Notes: generated from the letters alone by a model not told the origin. A stretch of 64,000 nt of DNA from Streptomyces sp. CB01249 (GCF_001905735.1 NZ_LISW01000001.1:303947-367946), one strand, 5' to 3'. Positions 16,721 through 26,466 are shown, numbered from the stretch's first letter. Program-made: numbers and translations.

Positions 16721-19216
16721 TCAGCCGCGAGCGGCCTTGTGCGTGTCGTCCTTGCAGTCCTTGCCCTTGCAGGGCTCACCGCGGTCGTTGGCCAGCTCCA
16801 CGGTGACGCCCTCCTCGCTGTTCTCCTCCGTCACCTCGTACGGACCCGAGACCGGGTTCGCGGGGAGCACGTAGCCCTCCGGGACGGCGATCTCGCGGAG
16901 GTAGTACTCACCGAGCGGCAGGTCGTCGAAGGTGCACTGCCCGTCCTGGTCGGTGGAGCAGCCCGCGTCCGCGAGGGTGTCGGGGTTCGCCCCGCCCGTC
17001 TGGAGGCCGGGCACGTCGTTGCTCTCGCGCCACAGCTCGAAGACGGCACCGGGCAGCGGCTCCCCGTTCTTCGCGTCCGTCTTGTCCAGCGTCAGCGAAC
17101 CGGTCACGGGCGGCACGGGCGTCTTGCTGTTGACGGCCTCGGCCTGGACGCCGTCCTCGGCGTTGGCCTCGGTGAGGGTCAGAGGCCCGAAGACGTTGGG
17201 GTCGGGCAGGTCGTAGCCGTCCGGGGCCGCGGTCTCGCGCCAGTAGTAGGTGCCCGGGACGGTCGTCGCGGTGCAGACGCCGTTCGCCGGGGTGGTGCAG
17301 TCCGAGACGTGGGTGTCGGGGTTGATCCCGATCGTCTGGAGACCCGGGGTGTTGTTGGTCTCGCGCCACAGCTCGAAGTCGGCCCCGGCCAGCGGGTCAC
17401 CGGTCTCCGCGTCCGTCTTGTGTACGCGGACCTCACCGGTCACCGGCGGCACGGGGGTCTTGGTGTTGACGGCCTCGGCCTGGACGCCGTCCTCGGCGTT
17501 GTCCTCGGTGAGGGTGAGGGGGCCGAAGACGTTGGGGTCGGGGAGGTCGTAGCCGTCGGGGGCTTCGGTCTCGCGCCAGTAGTAGGTGCCCGGGACCGTG
17601 GTCGCGGTGCAGACGCCGTTCGCGGGGGTCGTGCAGTCCGAGACGTGCGTGTCCGGGTCGGTGCCGTCGGTCTGGAGGCCGTCGACGCCGTTGGTCTCGC
17701 GCCACAGCTCGAAGTATGCCCCGGCGAGCGGGTCACCGGTGTCGGAGTCGGTCTTGCGTACGCGGACCTCACCGGTCACCGGCGGCACGGGCGTCTGGCT
17801 GTTGACGGCCTCGACCTGGACGCCCTGGTCCGCGTTGTCCTCGGTGAGGACGAGCGGTCCGAAGACGTTCGGGTCGGGCAGCTCGTAGCCGTCCGGGGCG
17901 GCGGTCTCGCGCCAGTAGTACGTGCCCACGGTCGTGGTGTCGGAGCAGACGCCGTTCGCCGGGGTGGTGCAGTCGGAGACCTGGGTGTCCGGGTCGGTGC
18001 CGTCGGTCTGGAGGCCGTCGACGCCGTTGGTCTCGCGCCACAGCTCGAAGTCGGCCCCCGCGAGCGGGTTTCCGGTGTCGGCGTCGGTCTTCAGCACGCT
18101 CACCGCGCCCGTTACCGGCTGCGGACCGTTGCAGTCCGGCAGGTCGCCGTCGAACGGGTAGGCGTGGAACTCCACCCCGGCGTTGTCGCTGGTGTGGGTG
18201 AGCGAGCCGGTGGTGAAGAACCTGCCGTTCATGCCGGGCAGGCTTACGGTGGTCATGGACGCCTGCTCGCCCACCAGCACGCTGCCCTGGAACTGCCCGG
18301 ACCCCTGGAAGGACGCCGTGGTGGCGTCGGGCAGGTTCCACAGCAGCCGCTCGCGGTACTGGCCCAGCGTGTCGCTCCCGCTGGTGGTGTTGATGACCCG
18401 GTTCGTCCCGACCACGTTGACCAGGATCGTCGCGTCGTCGGGGATGCCCGCGAACTCGATGGACTGGCTGCCGTTGGGCGAGTTCGGGTTGACCAGGTCG
18501 AAGTCGACGTTGAACACCTGGAGCTGAGACGTCCCGTCGCCGGTGAACAGCGTCCGGTAGCCCTCGTTGACCGCGGTCCCGGTGGGCGTCCGGGTCGTGC
18601 CGTCCGGCCGCGCGTAGCACTGGCTGGCCGCCGTCAGCTCGTCGCGCAGGCCCACGTACGGGGCCGTCGCGTCGTCGTCCTGGACGGTCGTCCCGGTGAC
18701 GTTCCCGGTCAGCGCGCCCGCGTAGCGCACGGTGCCCAGCTCGTCGGGCAGGCCGCCCGTCGTGTCCAGGGTCTGCCCGGCGGCGATGGTCACGTCCCCG
18801 CCGGCGGCCAGGAAGTCCGCGTCGACGGGCGGCGCGACGCGCGAGCCGACCCCGACGATCCCGAGGTTGTACAGCCCGCCCGCGTCCGCGTCCTTGTTCT
18901 GGTCGAAGTCGTCCAGCACGACGACCCGGCCCTCGGCCTCCGCCGCCCGCCCCCGGACGAGGAAGTCGTCACCCACGAAGATGTTGATCCCGGCGTCCCG
19001 GCCGGCGATCGGCCCGTTGTTGACGTCGGGGAACGGGTCGGGACAGTCGCCCGGCACACACGGCCCGAGACCGCCGGGCAGGGGAGCGGCGGCGGCCGGC
19101 GTCGCGCCGAGACCGAGGGAGAAGACGGGGACGACGGTCGCCAGGACGGCGCAGGCCGCACCCGTGGCGCGGGCGCGTGAGCGCAGCGCGGCTAGCCGTT
19201 TGGGCATGGGTTTCAT
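16721..19216 (-). CDS. Secreted choice-of-anchor A / SpaA (Cna-B) repeat protein
   Basis: This 831-residue protein starts with a long signal peptide (basic residues 5-16, hydrophobic core, AAAA cleavage region near 43). Residues about 50-365 resemble a choice-of-anchor A domain ([25 protein letters not shown]). Four SpaA/Cna-B-like repeats follow, each 112 residues: about 369-480, 481-592, 593-704 and a diverged one from 705. Each has a lysine in the first strand (VRKTDSDTG) and a FELWRE segment, as expected of domains forming Lys-Asn isopeptide bonds. Such proteins are normally wall-anchored, but here the C-terminus ends in [18 protein letters not shown] with no LPXTG motif and no membrane anchor, so it is predicted to be released. 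Confidence 0.85.
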   Translation of the reverse strand: MKPMPKRLAALRSRARATGAACAVLATVVPVFSLGLGATPAAAAPLPGGLGPCVPGDCPDPFPDVNNGPIAGRDAGINIFVGDDFLVRGRAAEAEGRVVVLDDFDQNKDADAGGLYNLGIVGVGSRVAPPVDADFLAAGGDVTIAAGQTLDTTGGLPDELGTVRYAGALTGNVTGTTVQDDDATAPYVGLRDELTAASQCYARPDGTTRTPTGTAVNEGYRTLFTGDGTSQLQVFNVDFDLVNPNSPNGSQSIEFAGIPDDATILVNVVGTNRVINTTSGSDTLGQYRERLLWNLPDATTASFQGSGQFQGSVLVGEQASMTTVSLPGMNGRFFTTGSLTHTSDNAGVEFHAYPFDGDLPDCNGPQPVTGAVSVLKTDADTGNPLAGADFELWRETNGVDGLQTDGTDPDTQVSDCTTPANGVCSDTTTVGTYYWRETAAPDGYELPDPNVFGPLVLTEDNADQGVQVEAVNSQTPVPPVTGEVRVRKTDSDTGDPLAGAYFELWRETNGVDGLQTDGTDPDTHVSDCTTPANGVCTATTVPGTYYWRETEAPDGYDLPDPNVFGPLTLTEDNAEDGVQAEAVNTKTPVPPVTGEVRVHKTDAETGDPLAGADFELWRETNNTPGLQTIGINPDTHVSDCTTPANGVCTATTVPGTYYWRETAAPDGYDLPDPNVFGPLTLTEANAEDGVQAEAVNSKTPVPPVTGSLTLDKTDAKNGEPLPGAVFELWRESNDVPGLQTGGANPDTLADAGCSTDQDGQCTFDDLPLGEYYLREIAVPEGYVLPANPVSGPYEVTEENSEEGVTVELANDRGEPCKGKDCKDDTHKAARG
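16765..18112 (-). repeat. Four tandem 336-bp repeats encoding SpaA domains
   Basis: Boundaries recur every 336 bases (for example at 17101, 17437, 17773 and about 18109), equal to 112 codons. The second and third units are nearly identical over long stretches, such as the CTGTAC-proximal region encoding [14 protein letters not shown], while the unit closest to the stop codon is clearly diverged. Copy number could change by unequal recombination. Confidence 0.85.
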
Positions 19217-19352
19217 ACCGGCATCCTGGGCAGCCGGGGCCCCCGCTCCGCGCGCGCGACACGAGGCGTTGCGCCGGGCGGCGGGACGGCGCCACCCGGA
19301 CGGAGGGGCGGCCGCGGCGGGGTCCGCCCCGCGACCGCCCGGCCCGCCCCGG

Positions 19353-20588
19353 TCAGGCCGGGAGGGTCCAGAGCTGGTTGTCGCTGCCGTAGCAGGTCCA
19401 GAGCTGGAGCCGGGTGCCGTTCGCCGAGCTGGGCCCGGTCGCGTCCAGGCACTTCCCGGACGCGGGGTTCAGCAGCTCGCCGGTGCTCCGGTGCTGCCAG
19501 ACCTGCGCCCCGGAGCCGTTGCAGTCGTAGAGCTGGACCTTCGCGCCGTTCGCGGTCCCGGCCGCGGCGACGTCCAGGCACTTGCCGAGCGCCCTCAGCG
19601 TGCCGTCAGTGCCGGTCGTCCACTGCTGGGCCCCGGTGCCGTTGCAGTCGTAGAGCTGGACGGCCGTGCCGTTGGCGGAGCTCGCGCCCGCCACGTCGAC
19701 GCACTTGCCGCCGTAGCCGGTGATCCGGCCGGTGGCGCCCTCGGGCGGGGTGACCGGGCCGCCGTCCTGCCCGGCGGCCCAGGCGATCTCCTGGAGCAGG
19801 AGCTGATTCTGCCGGGCGCTCGCGAAGGTGGAGGAGAGGGCGGTGTTCGTCGCGTAGTCCATCGCGTTGTGGCCGAAGTTGTTGTAGACCATCCGGTAGT
19901 CGCGGTTCGACCAGACGATCGGGTAATCCCCGCTGTACCAGGTCTGGTTGGGGTCGGTGCCGATGGGGAACGTCGAGGGGTCCATCGAGGCGAGGACGTC
20001 GATCGCGGGGTTCTTCCGCAGGTCGTTCTGCCAGCTGTACCACTCGCTCACCGACGAGGTGATGGTGGCCGGGAGCCCCGCCGTCGCCGGGTGCCCGGGG
20101 TCGTCCACGCGCAGCGTCTCCTGCGTGGGCCCCCAGGTGTTGGAGCGGAACGTGCCGGTGCCCAGGAAGGTGTTGTGGTACCAGGGCCAGTCACTGGTGT
20201 CCGTGTTGAACGCGGAGACGTGGAAGCCGACGAACCCGCCGCCGTTCTGCACGTACGACTGGAAGGCGGAGCGCTGCGCGGCGGTGTGCGGGTAGTTGTC
20301 GAGGAACATCACCACCTGGTAGCCGGCCAGCTCGGAGCTGTTGAGCCGGTTCCAGTCGGTCGTGGCGGTGTACGTGAAGCCGTGTGAGGCGCCCTGCTGG
20401 GCGAACCAGGTGTTCGCCTCGTGGTCGAAGCTGATGTGCGCCGCGTCGTACGTGCCGTCGTAGAAGGCCAGCACCCGGAACGTACCGGCGGCGGGGGCGG
20501 CGTGTGCCGGGGCGGCCTGCAGGCCGAGCACGAGGGCGGCGAGGGCGAGGAGCCGGAGCAGGAGTGCGGTGCCGTGTCTGACGCGCAT
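19353..20588 (-). CDS. Secreted ThuA-like protein with C-terminal RICIN lectin domain
   Basis: The ATG at 20588 gives 411 residues with a clean signal peptide (MRVRHG, a Leu/Ala core, then AHA-A). Residues about 35-265 are a ThuA-like (trehalose utilisation) class I glutamine amidotransferase fold: [39 protein letters not shown], and [20 protein letters not shown]. Residues 285-410 are a ricin B-type lectin with three repeats containing CLD/CVD and QxW. This architecture suggests a secreted enzyme bound to polysaccharide; the substrate is unknown. The lectin domain is very similar to that of the GH18 protein encoded at 23148. It is divergent from the RICIN/beta-helix gene. Confidence 0.85.
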   Translation of the reverse strand: MRVRHGTALLLRLLALAALVLGLQAAPAHAAPAAGTFRVLAFYDGTYDAAHISFDHEANTWFAQQGASHGFTYTATTDWNRLNSSELAGYQVVMFLDNYPHTAAQRSAFQSYVQNGGGFVGFHVSAFNTDTSDWPWYHNTFLGTGTFRSNTWGPTQETLRVDDPGHPATAGLPATITSSVSEWYSWQNDLRKNPAIDVLASMDPSTFPIGTDPNQTWYSGDYPIVWSNRDYRMVYNNFGHNAMDYATNTALSSTFASARQNQLLLQEIAWAAGQDGGPVTPPEGATGRITGYGGKCVDVAGASSANGTAVQLYDCNGTGAQQWTTGTDGTLRALGKCLDVAAAGTANGAKVQLYDCNGSGAQVWQHRSTGELLNPASGKCLDATGPSSANGTRLQLWTCYGSDNQLWTLPA

Positions 20589-20673
20589 GGGGGACTCCAG
20601 AGGTGGGCGGTGGAGCGCAGCGGCTGAGCAGAACCGGAGTCTGCGCGTGTACACGACAGCCCGTCAAGGCATC

Positions 20674-20696
20674 TGTCAGGAAACCTTCCTGGCAGA
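20674..20696. promoter_or_regulatory. Inverted repeat upstream of the ThuA-RICIN gene
   Basis: CTGTCAGGAA and TTCCTGGCAG form an inverted repeat matching at nine of ten positions around a three-base centre. It lies 86 bases before the minus-strand ThuA-like gene in the 354-base divergent region, a reasonable place for an operator. The regulator is unknown. Confidence 0.4.
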
Positions 20697-20775
20697 AATG
20701 CGCGCACAACTCGAACGCTGCACGTCAGCGCAGCTGACCTGCGACTTCAGAAGGCGTACGAGGGTGCTGCGGTTT

Positions 20776-20862
20776 CCCGTGATCACGGGCGAAGTGCCTA
20801 CAGAGGTTGAAATACCGGCCCGTGCAAGGGGGTTGACGGGTGGTCCGCGACGCCTCTAGCTT
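20776..20862 (+). promoter_or_regulatory. Palindrome and promoter-like sequence before the RICIN/beta-helix gene
   Basis: A perfect 14-bp palindrome CCCGTGATCACGGG (20776-20789) is followed by a -35-like TTGACG (20833-20838), an 18-base spacer and a -10-like TAGCTT (20857-20862). This would start transcription about 70 bases before the ATG at 20943. The -35 is an excellent match to the main sigma factor; the operator role of the palindrome is inferred. Confidence 0.45.
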
Positions 20863-20942
20863 CACGGCTTGAAATAAGGCCGGACGTGTCTCCTGTCATG
20901 GACCTGACTTCCTACCCCCCGCCCGCCACAGGAAGGCTCCCC

Positions 20943-23132
20943 ATGCTTCATCCGCCCCATCGCCGCCGCAGACGGCGCACCGCCCCCCTGGCCATGGCGC
21001 TGTCCGCCTCACTGGCCGCAGCCGGGGCCCTGGTCGCCCTCGGCTCGGGAACCGCCGGTGCCGCGACCCCCGGCGCCCTGACCAACACCGGCAACGGCAA
21101 GTGCCTCGACCTCACCGACGGTTCGACCGCCGACGGCACGCCCGCCCAGATGTGGACCTGCTACCCCGGCAGCCAGAACCAGAGCTGGACGCTCAACGCC
21201 GACGGCTCGCTGACCGTGAAGGGTAAGTGCCTGGACCTGGCCGCGAACGGCACGGCCAACGGCACCGCTGCCCACCTGTGGACCTGCTACGGGAGCGTCG
21301 CCAGCCAGAAATGGCGGCTGACCTCCGCCGGTGACCTGGTCAACACCGCCGCGAACAAGTGCCTGGACATCAAGGACAACAGCAACGCGGACGGCGCCCG
21401 GCTCCAGGTCTGGGACTGCGCGGGCACCGGCAACCAGAAGTGGAGCTTCTCCGGCGCGGTGGACCCGACCGACCCCACGGACCCGCCCACGGGGAACAAC
21501 CCGGACCTCGGCCCGAACACGGTGATCTTCGACCCGTCGATGTCCGCCTCGTCCATCCAGTCCAAGCTGAACAGCATCTTCAACCAGCAGCAGTCCAACC
21601 AGTTCGGCTCCCAGCGCTACGCGGTCCTGTTCAAGCCGGGCACGTACAGCGCGGACGTCAACGTCGGCTTCTACACCCAGGTCGCCGGCCTCGGTCTGTC
21701 CCCGGACGCGGTGAACATCAACGGCGCGGTCCACGCCGAGGCCGACTGGTTCCAGGGCAACGCCACCCAGAACTTCTGGCGCGACGCGGAGAACCTGTCG
21801 GTCACGCCCAACGGCGGCAGCGACCGCTGGGCCGTCTCGCAGGCGGCCCCGTACCGGCGCATGCACGTGCGCGGGAACCTCAAGCTGGACGACGGCGGCT
21901 GGTCCAGCGGCGGCTTCATCTCCGACTCGAAGATCGACGGCCAGATCCAGTCGGGCAGCCAGCAGCAGTTCCTGACCAAGAACACCCAGATGGGATCCTG
22001 GTCCGGCTCCAACTGGAACATGGTCTTCGTCGGCGACCAGGGCGCCCCCGCCCAGTCCTTCCCGACCTACACCACCGTCCCCTCCGCCCCGGTCAACCGC
22101 GAGAAGCCCTTCCTGTACGTGGACGGCGCGGGCGCCTGGAAGGTCTTCGTCCCCGCCGCCCAGACCAACGCCTCGGCCACCACTTGGAGCGGCAAGAACC
22201 AGGCGGGCTCCTCGCTGCCGCTGGACGACTTCTACATCGCGAAGCCCGGCGCGAGCGCGGCCGACATGAACGCCGCGCTGGCCGCCGGCAAGAACCTCCT
22301 CATCACCCCCGGCGTCTACCACCTCAACCAGACGCTCAACGTCACCCGCCCCGACACCGTCGTCCTCGGCATGGGCCTCGCCACGCTCATCCCGGACAAC
22401 GGCATCACCGCGCTGACCACCGCCGATGCCGACGGCATCAAGATCGCGGGCGTCCTGGTCGACGCCGGTACGACCAACTCCCAGACGCTGATGCGGATCG
22501 GCCCCGACGGCTCGTCGGCGAACCACGCCGCCAACCCCGTCACGCTCAACGACGTGTTCTTCCGTATCGGCGGCGCGACCGTCGGCAAGGCCACCCAGTC
22601 GCTGGTCGTCAACACCAACAACACGATCATCGACCACACCTGGATCTGGCGCGCCGACCACGGCAACGGCGGCACGGTCGGCTGGACCACCAACACCGCC
22701 GACACCGGGCTCGTCGTCAACGGTCAGAACGTCACCGCGTACGGGCTGTTCGTGGAGCACTACCAGAAGACCCAGGTCATCTGGAACGGCAACGGTGGGC
22801 GCACGTACTTCTTCCAGAACGAGCTGCCCTACGACCCGCCCAACCAGAGCGCCTGGAAGAACGGGAACACCAACGGCTACCCGGCGTACAAGGTCGGCGC
22901 CTCCGTGACCAGCCACGAAGCGTGGGGCCTCGGCAGCTACGCGTACTTCAACGTCAACCCGTCGGTGGTCGAGGACCACTCCTTCGAGGTGCCGCAGACC
23001 TCCGGCGTGAAGTTCCACGACATGGTCACCGTCGTCCTCGGCGGCGCCGGAACGATCAGCCACATCATCAACAGCACCGGGGCGGCCGTCACGCCCAGCA
23101 GCAACGTCGCGTACCTCACCACCTACCCGTAA
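20943..23132 (+). CDS. Secreted RICIN-lectin plus right-handed beta-helix protein (GH55-like)
   Basis: The ATG at 20943 follows GGAAGG and starts a 729-residue precursor with an Arg-rich Tat/Sec-type signal (HRRRRRRTAP, hydrophobic core, AGAAT). Residues about 45-165 are a ricin B-type lectin with three CLD/CTxxQxW-type repeats, then a Pro/Asp linker (DPTDPTDPP). Residues from about 180 match a large Streptomyces secreted family beginning PDLGPNTVIFDPSM, with pectate-lyase-like beta-helix features (LLITPGVYHLNQTLNV, HTWIWRADHGNGG). Databases often call these adenylyl cyclase or factor 5/8 proteins, which the sequence does not support; a polysaccharide hydrolase related to GH55 is more likely. 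It is followed 15 bases later by the GH18 gene. Confidence 0.8.
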   Translation: MLHPPHRRRRRRTAPLAMALSASLAAAGALVALGSGTAGAATPGALTNTGNGKCLDLTDGSTADGTPAQMWTCYPGSQNQSWTLNADGSLTVKGKCLDLAANGTANGTAAHLWTCYGSVASQKWRLTSAGDLVNTAANKCLDIKDNSNADGARLQVWDCAGTGNQKWSFSGAVDPTDPTDPPTGNNPDLGPNTVIFDPSMSASSIQSKLNSIFNQQQSNQFGSQRYAVLFKPGTYSADVNVGFYTQVAGLGLSPDAVNINGAVHAEADWFQGNATQNFWRDAENLSVTPNGGSDRWAVSQAAPYRRMHVRGNLKLDDGGWSSGGFISDSKIDGQIQSGSQQQFLTKNTQMGSWSGSNWNMVFVGDQGAPAQSFPTYTTVPSAPVNREKPFLYVDGAGAWKVFVPAAQTNASATTWSGKNQAGSSLPLDDFYIAKPGASAADMNAALAAGKNLLITPGVYHLNQTLNVTRPDTVVLGMGLATLIPDNGITALTTADADGIKIAGVLVDAGTTNSQTLMRIGPDGSSANHAANPVTLNDVFFRIGGATVGKATQSLVVNTNNTIIDHTWIWRADHGNGGTVGWTTNTADTGLVVNGQNVTAYGLFVEHYQKTQVIWNGNGGRTYFFQNELPYDPPNQSAWKNGNTNGYPAYKVGASVTSHEAWGLGSYAYFNVNPSVVEDHSFEVPQTSGVKFHDMVTVVLGGAGTISHIINSTGAAVTPSSNVAYLTTYP

Positions 23133-23147
23133 ACCGGAGGGACCCCC

Positions 23148-24539
23148 ATGCCCGGATCACGCAGCAGATGGCTCACCGCCCTGCTCGGCGTCGTGCCGCT
23201 GGCCGCCGCCGGCCTGGTCGCCACGGCCGCCGCCCCCGCCTCCGCCGCCGCCAACCCAGGCCCCGGCTTCCCCGCGCACTACGCGGCTCCGTACGCGGAG
23301 ATGTGGAACAGCCCGTCCAGCCTGATGAACGCGTACAACGCGACCGGCAACAAGTACTACACGCTGGCCTTCATCGTCAGCCAGGGCACCTGCAACGCCA
23401 CCATCAACGGTGACACCCCGGTCACCGACTCCGGCTGGAACAACGCGATCAACAGCCTGCGCGCGGTCGGTGGCGACGTGATCGCGTCCTTCGGCGGCGC
23501 GAGCGGCAGCGAACTCGCCTCCTGCAGTTCGGTGTCCGCGATGCAGGCCCAGTACAAGAAGGTCATCGACCAGTTCAACCTGACCCGCATCGACCTGGAC
23601 ATCGAGGGCAGCACCCTCGACAACACCGCCGCCAACGACCGCCGCAACCAGGCACTGGCCAACCTCCAGAAGGATTACGCGGCCCAGGGCCGGAAGCTCG
23701 ACGTCGACTTCACCCTCCCGGTCAGCCCCAGCGGCCTGGAGTCCAACGGCATCGCGCTCCTCAAGAACGCCAAGAGCCACAACCTGAACGTCAACCTGGT
23801 CAACATCATGACCATGGACTACGGCCCCGCCATGGACATGGGCCAGGCCGCGATCAGCGCCGCGAACGGGCTGCACACCCAGCTCGGCCAGATCTGGACC
23901 GACAAGTCCTCCGCCCAGCTCTGGGCGATGGAGGGCAACTGCCCGATGATCGGCATCAACGACACCGCCGCCGAGGTCTTCACCGTCCAGGACGCCCAGG
24001 AACTCGAAGCCCTCGCCGCGAGCAAGGGCATCCAGGAACTCACCTTCTGGTCCCTCGGCCGCGACAACCAGGGCCAGAGCGGCACCCCGCAGAGCACCTG
24101 GCAGTTCACCAACACGTTCAAGGCCATCACGGGCGGCGGCGGCCCCGTCGACCCACCGGCCGGCACCACCACCATCAAGGGCTACGGCGGCAAGTGCGTC
24201 GACGTCGCCGGAGCCAACAGCGCCAACGGCACCAAGGTCGACCTCTACACCTGCAACGGCACGTCGGCGCAGCAGTGGACCCGTAACGGCAACACCTTCC
24301 GCGCGCTGGGCAAGTGCCTCGACGTCGCGGCGGCGGGCACCGCCAACGGCTCGAAGGTCCAGCTCTACGACTGCAACGGCACCGCCGCCCAGTCCTGGAC
24401 GACCGGCGCCAACGGCAGCCTGGTCAACGCCGGTTCGGGCAAGTGCCTGGACGTCACGGACTGGAGCACCACGGACGGCAACCAGCTCCAGATCTGGACG
24501 TGCGGCGGCACGGCGAACCAGTCCTGGACGCTGGCGTAA
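23148..24539 (+). CDS. Secreted GH18 chitinase-like protein with C-terminal RICIN domain
   Basis: The 463-residue precursor has a signal peptide (residues 1-34, ending ASAAA). Residues about 38-320 form a GH18 TIM barrel with the catalytic DxDxE motif as RIDLDIEG (Asp149, Asp151, Glu153) and a SxGG-like IASFGGASG strand. Substrate-assisted cleavage of chitin-type glycans is the family activity; several bacterial members with this DLDIE variant act as chitinases or endoglycosidases. A Gly/Pro linker leads to a ricin B lectin with three QxW repeats (residues 340-463). The ATG follows CGGAGGGAC. It is 15 bases after the beta-helix gene, so the two are probably co-transcribed, and a strong hairpin follows. 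Confidence 0.88.
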   Translation: MPGSRSRWLTALLGVVPLAAAGLVATAAAPASAAANPGPGFPAHYAAPYAEMWNSPSSLMNAYNATGNKYYTLAFIVSQGTCNATINGDTPVTDSGWNNAINSLRAVGGDVIASFGGASGSELASCSSVSAMQAQYKKVIDQFNLTRIDLDIEGSTLDNTAANDRRNQALANLQKDYAAQGRKLDVDFTLPVSPSGLESNGIALLKNAKSHNLNVNLVNIMTMDYGPAMDMGQAAISAANGLHTQLGQIWTDKSSAQLWAMEGNCPMIGINDTAAEVFTVQDAQELEALAASKGIQELTFWSLGRDNQGQSGTPQSTWQFTNTFKAITGGGGPVDPPAGTTTIKGYGGKCVDVAGANSANGTKVDLYTCNGTSAQQWTRNGNTFRALGKCLDVAAAGTANGSKVQLYDCNGTAAQSWTTGANGSLVNAGSGKCLDVTDWSTTDGNQLQIWTCGGTANQSWTLA

Positions 24540-24550
24540 GAACCCGACGG

Positions 24551-24592
24551 GGCGCGATCGGCATCACCCGCGCCGGTGATGCCGATCGCGCC
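24551..24592. terminator. Strong bidirectional terminator between GH18 and AraC genes
   Basis: An 18-bp perfect stem, GGCGCGATCGGCATCACC paired with its complement across the six-base loop CGCGCC, lies 12 bases after the GH18 stop. It also overlaps the last 29 bases of the convergent araC-type gene, so its second arm codes for the protein's final residues. Confidence 0.85.
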
Positions 24593-25526
24593 ACGCCCGT
24601 GGAGAGACGCCGTAAGCATCCTTGAAGACCTTGCTGAAGTGGGCGGCGTTCACGAAACCCCAGCTCCGCCCGATCGCCGCCACGGTCCGCGCCCGCCCGG
24701 CCGCCCCGGCCAGCTCCCGCTTGCACGCCTCCAGCCGCTGGGCCCGTATCCAGTCCCCGAGCCCGATCCCCGCCCGGGACAGCACGGTGTACAGATGCCG
24801 TACGGAGATGCCGTGCGCGGCCGCGATCTGCGCCGCCGACAGTTCGGGATCGGCCAGATGCTCCCGGATGTAGTGCCTGATCCGCAGCCCGAGCGTCGCC
24901 TCCATCGGCTCCTTCGCCGGCGCGATGTCCCCGTGCCGGGAGACCAGCACGGCGCGCAGCAGCTCCACGCTCGGCGGCAGCACGGCGGCCGCCTGGTCGC
25001 TGCGGTGCAGCTCGTCGCTCCGGGCGAGCTGCGAGAAGTACGCGTACGCCAGCCGCGCGAGCGGGTCCCCGGCGCCGAACGTGAGCGTGGTGGTGTCCCG
25101 GATCAGCCGGTCGGGCAGCCCGAGCACGGAGAGGGGCAGCCGCAGGAAGTGGTGGTCGACCCCTTCGTCGAAGAGCAGCGTGTACGGGGCGTTCGACCGG
25201 AACACCGCGAACTCGCCGGGCCCGACGACGCATTCGCGCCCGTTCTGCGCCCCCATGCTGGTGCCCGTCACCTGAAGACTGAGGAAGAGCGAAGGCTCCT
25301 CGTCCTTCCGCACCAGCTGTTCGGTGCGCCGTAACGTCACCGCCGTCGACCGGGCCGAGGACACGCGCAAGCCTCCGACCGCCTTCACGTCCATCCGGGC
25401 CCGGATCTCCCCGTCGGGCGCCCGGTGATCGATGTCCACCGGCACCACGGAATCCCACACCGCGTGCCGGATGATCTCCTCCCGGTCCTGCGGCGGTATG
25501 TACGCAGTATCCAGCGACGGACTCAT
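24564..25526 (-). CDS. AraC/XylS-family transcriptional regulator
   Basis: The ATG at 25526 follows GAGGGGG and gives 320 residues; a frame from 25661 is longer but unsupported. The N-terminal 190 residues resemble the AraC-binding-like domain seen in many Streptomyces regulators (SSARSTAVTLRRTEQLVRKDE, then VGPGEFAVFRSNAPY). The C-terminal 105 residues hold the two helix-turn-helix units: LSAAQIAAAHGISVRHLYTV and the signature WGFVNAAHFSKVFKDAYGVSPRAWR split across two helices. It probably controls nearby secreted-enzyme genes, but its ligand and targets are not evident. Its 3' end lies within the shared terminator. Confidence 0.87.
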   Translation of the reverse strand: MSPSLDTAYIPPQDREEIIRHAVWDSVVPVDIDHRAPDGEIRARMDVKAVGGLRVSSARSTAVTLRRTEQLVRKDEEPSLFLSLQVTGTSMGAQNGRECVVGPGEFAVFRSNAPYTLLFDEGVDHHFLRLPLSVLGLPDRLIRDTTTLTFGAGDPLARLAYAYFSQLARSDELHRSDQAAAVLPPSVELLRAVLVSRHGDIAPAKEPMEATLGLRIRHYIREHLADPELSAAQIAAAHGISVRHLYTVLSRAGIGLGDWIRAQRLEACKRELAGAAGRARTVAAIGRSWGFVNAAHFSKVFKDAYGVSPRAWRDRHHRRG

Positions 25527-25736
25527 GTGCGCCCCCTCGACATGAACGGCCGCAGTCGAGTGTGGAGTACACGCTCCCACGGTGCAACGGCTGTGGCGCG
25601 GGATGCGCCTGTGCGGTCCGGGGTGGCGCACTCCTGGCAAAGAGTCGTGCACAACGGGCAAAGTCAGCCACCGCTGGCGACCCTAAGGTCCATCAGCGAG
25701 ACCGTCACGAACCTCCGAAGCAGGAATGGGAGCCCG

Positions 25737-26201
25737 ATGTCGCTGAGGACCAGACTCACAGCAACCGCGTTCGCTCTGGGTGTCGCCGCCGCCGCGATGC
25801 CCCTGGCGGCGTCACCCGCCCAGGCCGCCAGCATGCACGGCTGTAGCTACCCGAATGTCTGCCTGTACAAGGGGTCCTACACGACGGGTACCATCTGGGG
25901 CCGCTACCAGGATCCGGGCTACCAGTCGATGCCGACCGCCTACCGGAACGTCACGGACGCGGTTGTCAACACGCGAAACGACGACTCCGTCTGGCTGCTC
26001 GACACCGGCCCCTCCCCGGACCGGTACATCTGCATCCCGCGGAAGACCGCCGTGAACCTTGGCGCCTACGCCCACCCCAACGGCGGTACGTGGGCGAACG
26101 ACGTCGACGTGATCAACATCTGGCAGCCGTCCGACAACGGCTTGTGCAGCGGCACGACCCAGGTCCGCCAGGGCAGCAAGCCCGACGGCTGGCGCCCCTG
26201 A
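25737..26201 (+). CDS. Small secreted peptidase-inhibitor I36-like protein
   Basis: The ATG at 25737 follows GGGAG and gives a 154-residue precursor. A Sec signal (MSLRTRLTATAFALGV, cleavage after AQA) is followed by about 120 residues with CSYPNVCLYKGSYTTG, which matches the start of the I36 (Streptomyces metalloproteinase inhibitor-like) family, and four cysteines that could form two disulfides. The family name comes from SMI; many members have no proven inhibitor activity. It ends at a strong shared terminator. Confidence 0.7.
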   Translation: MSLRTRLTATAFALGVAAAAMPLAASPAQAASMHGCSYPNVCLYKGSYTTGTIWGRYQDPGYQSMPTAYRNVTDAVVNTRNDDSVWLLDTGPSPDRYICIPRKTAVNLGAYAHPNGGTWANDVDVINIWQPSDNGLCSGTTQVRQGSKPDGWRP

Positions 26202-26215
26202 CCCGTTACGCGCGA

Positions 26216-26254
26216 AGAGCCCTGCCGGTCCGCGATTCGGACCGGCAGGGCTCT
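26216..26254. terminator. Bidirectional terminator between the I36-like gene and first DUF397 gene
   Basis: A 17-bp perfect stem (AGAGCCCTGCCGGTCCG and its complement) with loop CGATT lies 14 bases after the I36-like stop and 23 bases from the convergent DUF397 stop. A closely similar hairpin follows the second DUF397 copy at 26538-26572. Confidence 0.85.
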
Positions 26255-26277
26255 TGCGCGTACAAGCGCCGCCTGTA

Positions 26278-26466
26278 CTATTCCGCTGCGGCGAGCCCGA
26301 CGAGCTCGGTCCATGCGTTGGGCGATACGCGGAGGACGGGCCCGGCGACGTCCTTGGAGTCGCGGACGTGCACGGCTCCGGCGCCGGTGGCGACCTCGAT
26401 GCAGTCGCCGCCCTCGGCTCCGCTGTAGCTGCTCTTGAACCAGGCGAGGGGTTCGGTCGTTTCCAT
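26278..26466 (-). CDS. DUF397 protein, copy 1
   Basis: This 62-residue protein is a complete DUF397: LAWFKSSYSGAEGGDCIEVA at the start and VHVRDSKDVAGPVLRVSPNAW at the end. In Streptomyces these small proteins (BldB/WhiJ-associated type) work with a neighbouring XRE-family DUF5753 regulator, here the gene ending at 26782. It is separated from the upstream copy by a terminator, so it probably has its own promoter in the 70 bases after that hairpin. It is about 80 percent identical to copy 2, showing recent tandem duplication. Confidence 0.9.
   Translation of the reverse strand: METTEPLAWFKSSYSGAEGGDCIEVATGAGAVHVRDSKDVAGPVLRVSPNAWTELVGLAAAE

Noticed and set aside
16765-18112. Regular repeats considered as a CRISPR array
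   Set aside because: The units are 336 bp, coding and in frame (SpaA domains), with no short spacers and no cas genes. No CRISPR array was seen in the window.
20943-23132. Adenylyl cyclase or coagulation factor 5/8 annotation
   Set aside because: This label is common for the family, but no cyclase motif is visible; the sequence looks like a beta-helix polysaccharide-active protein.
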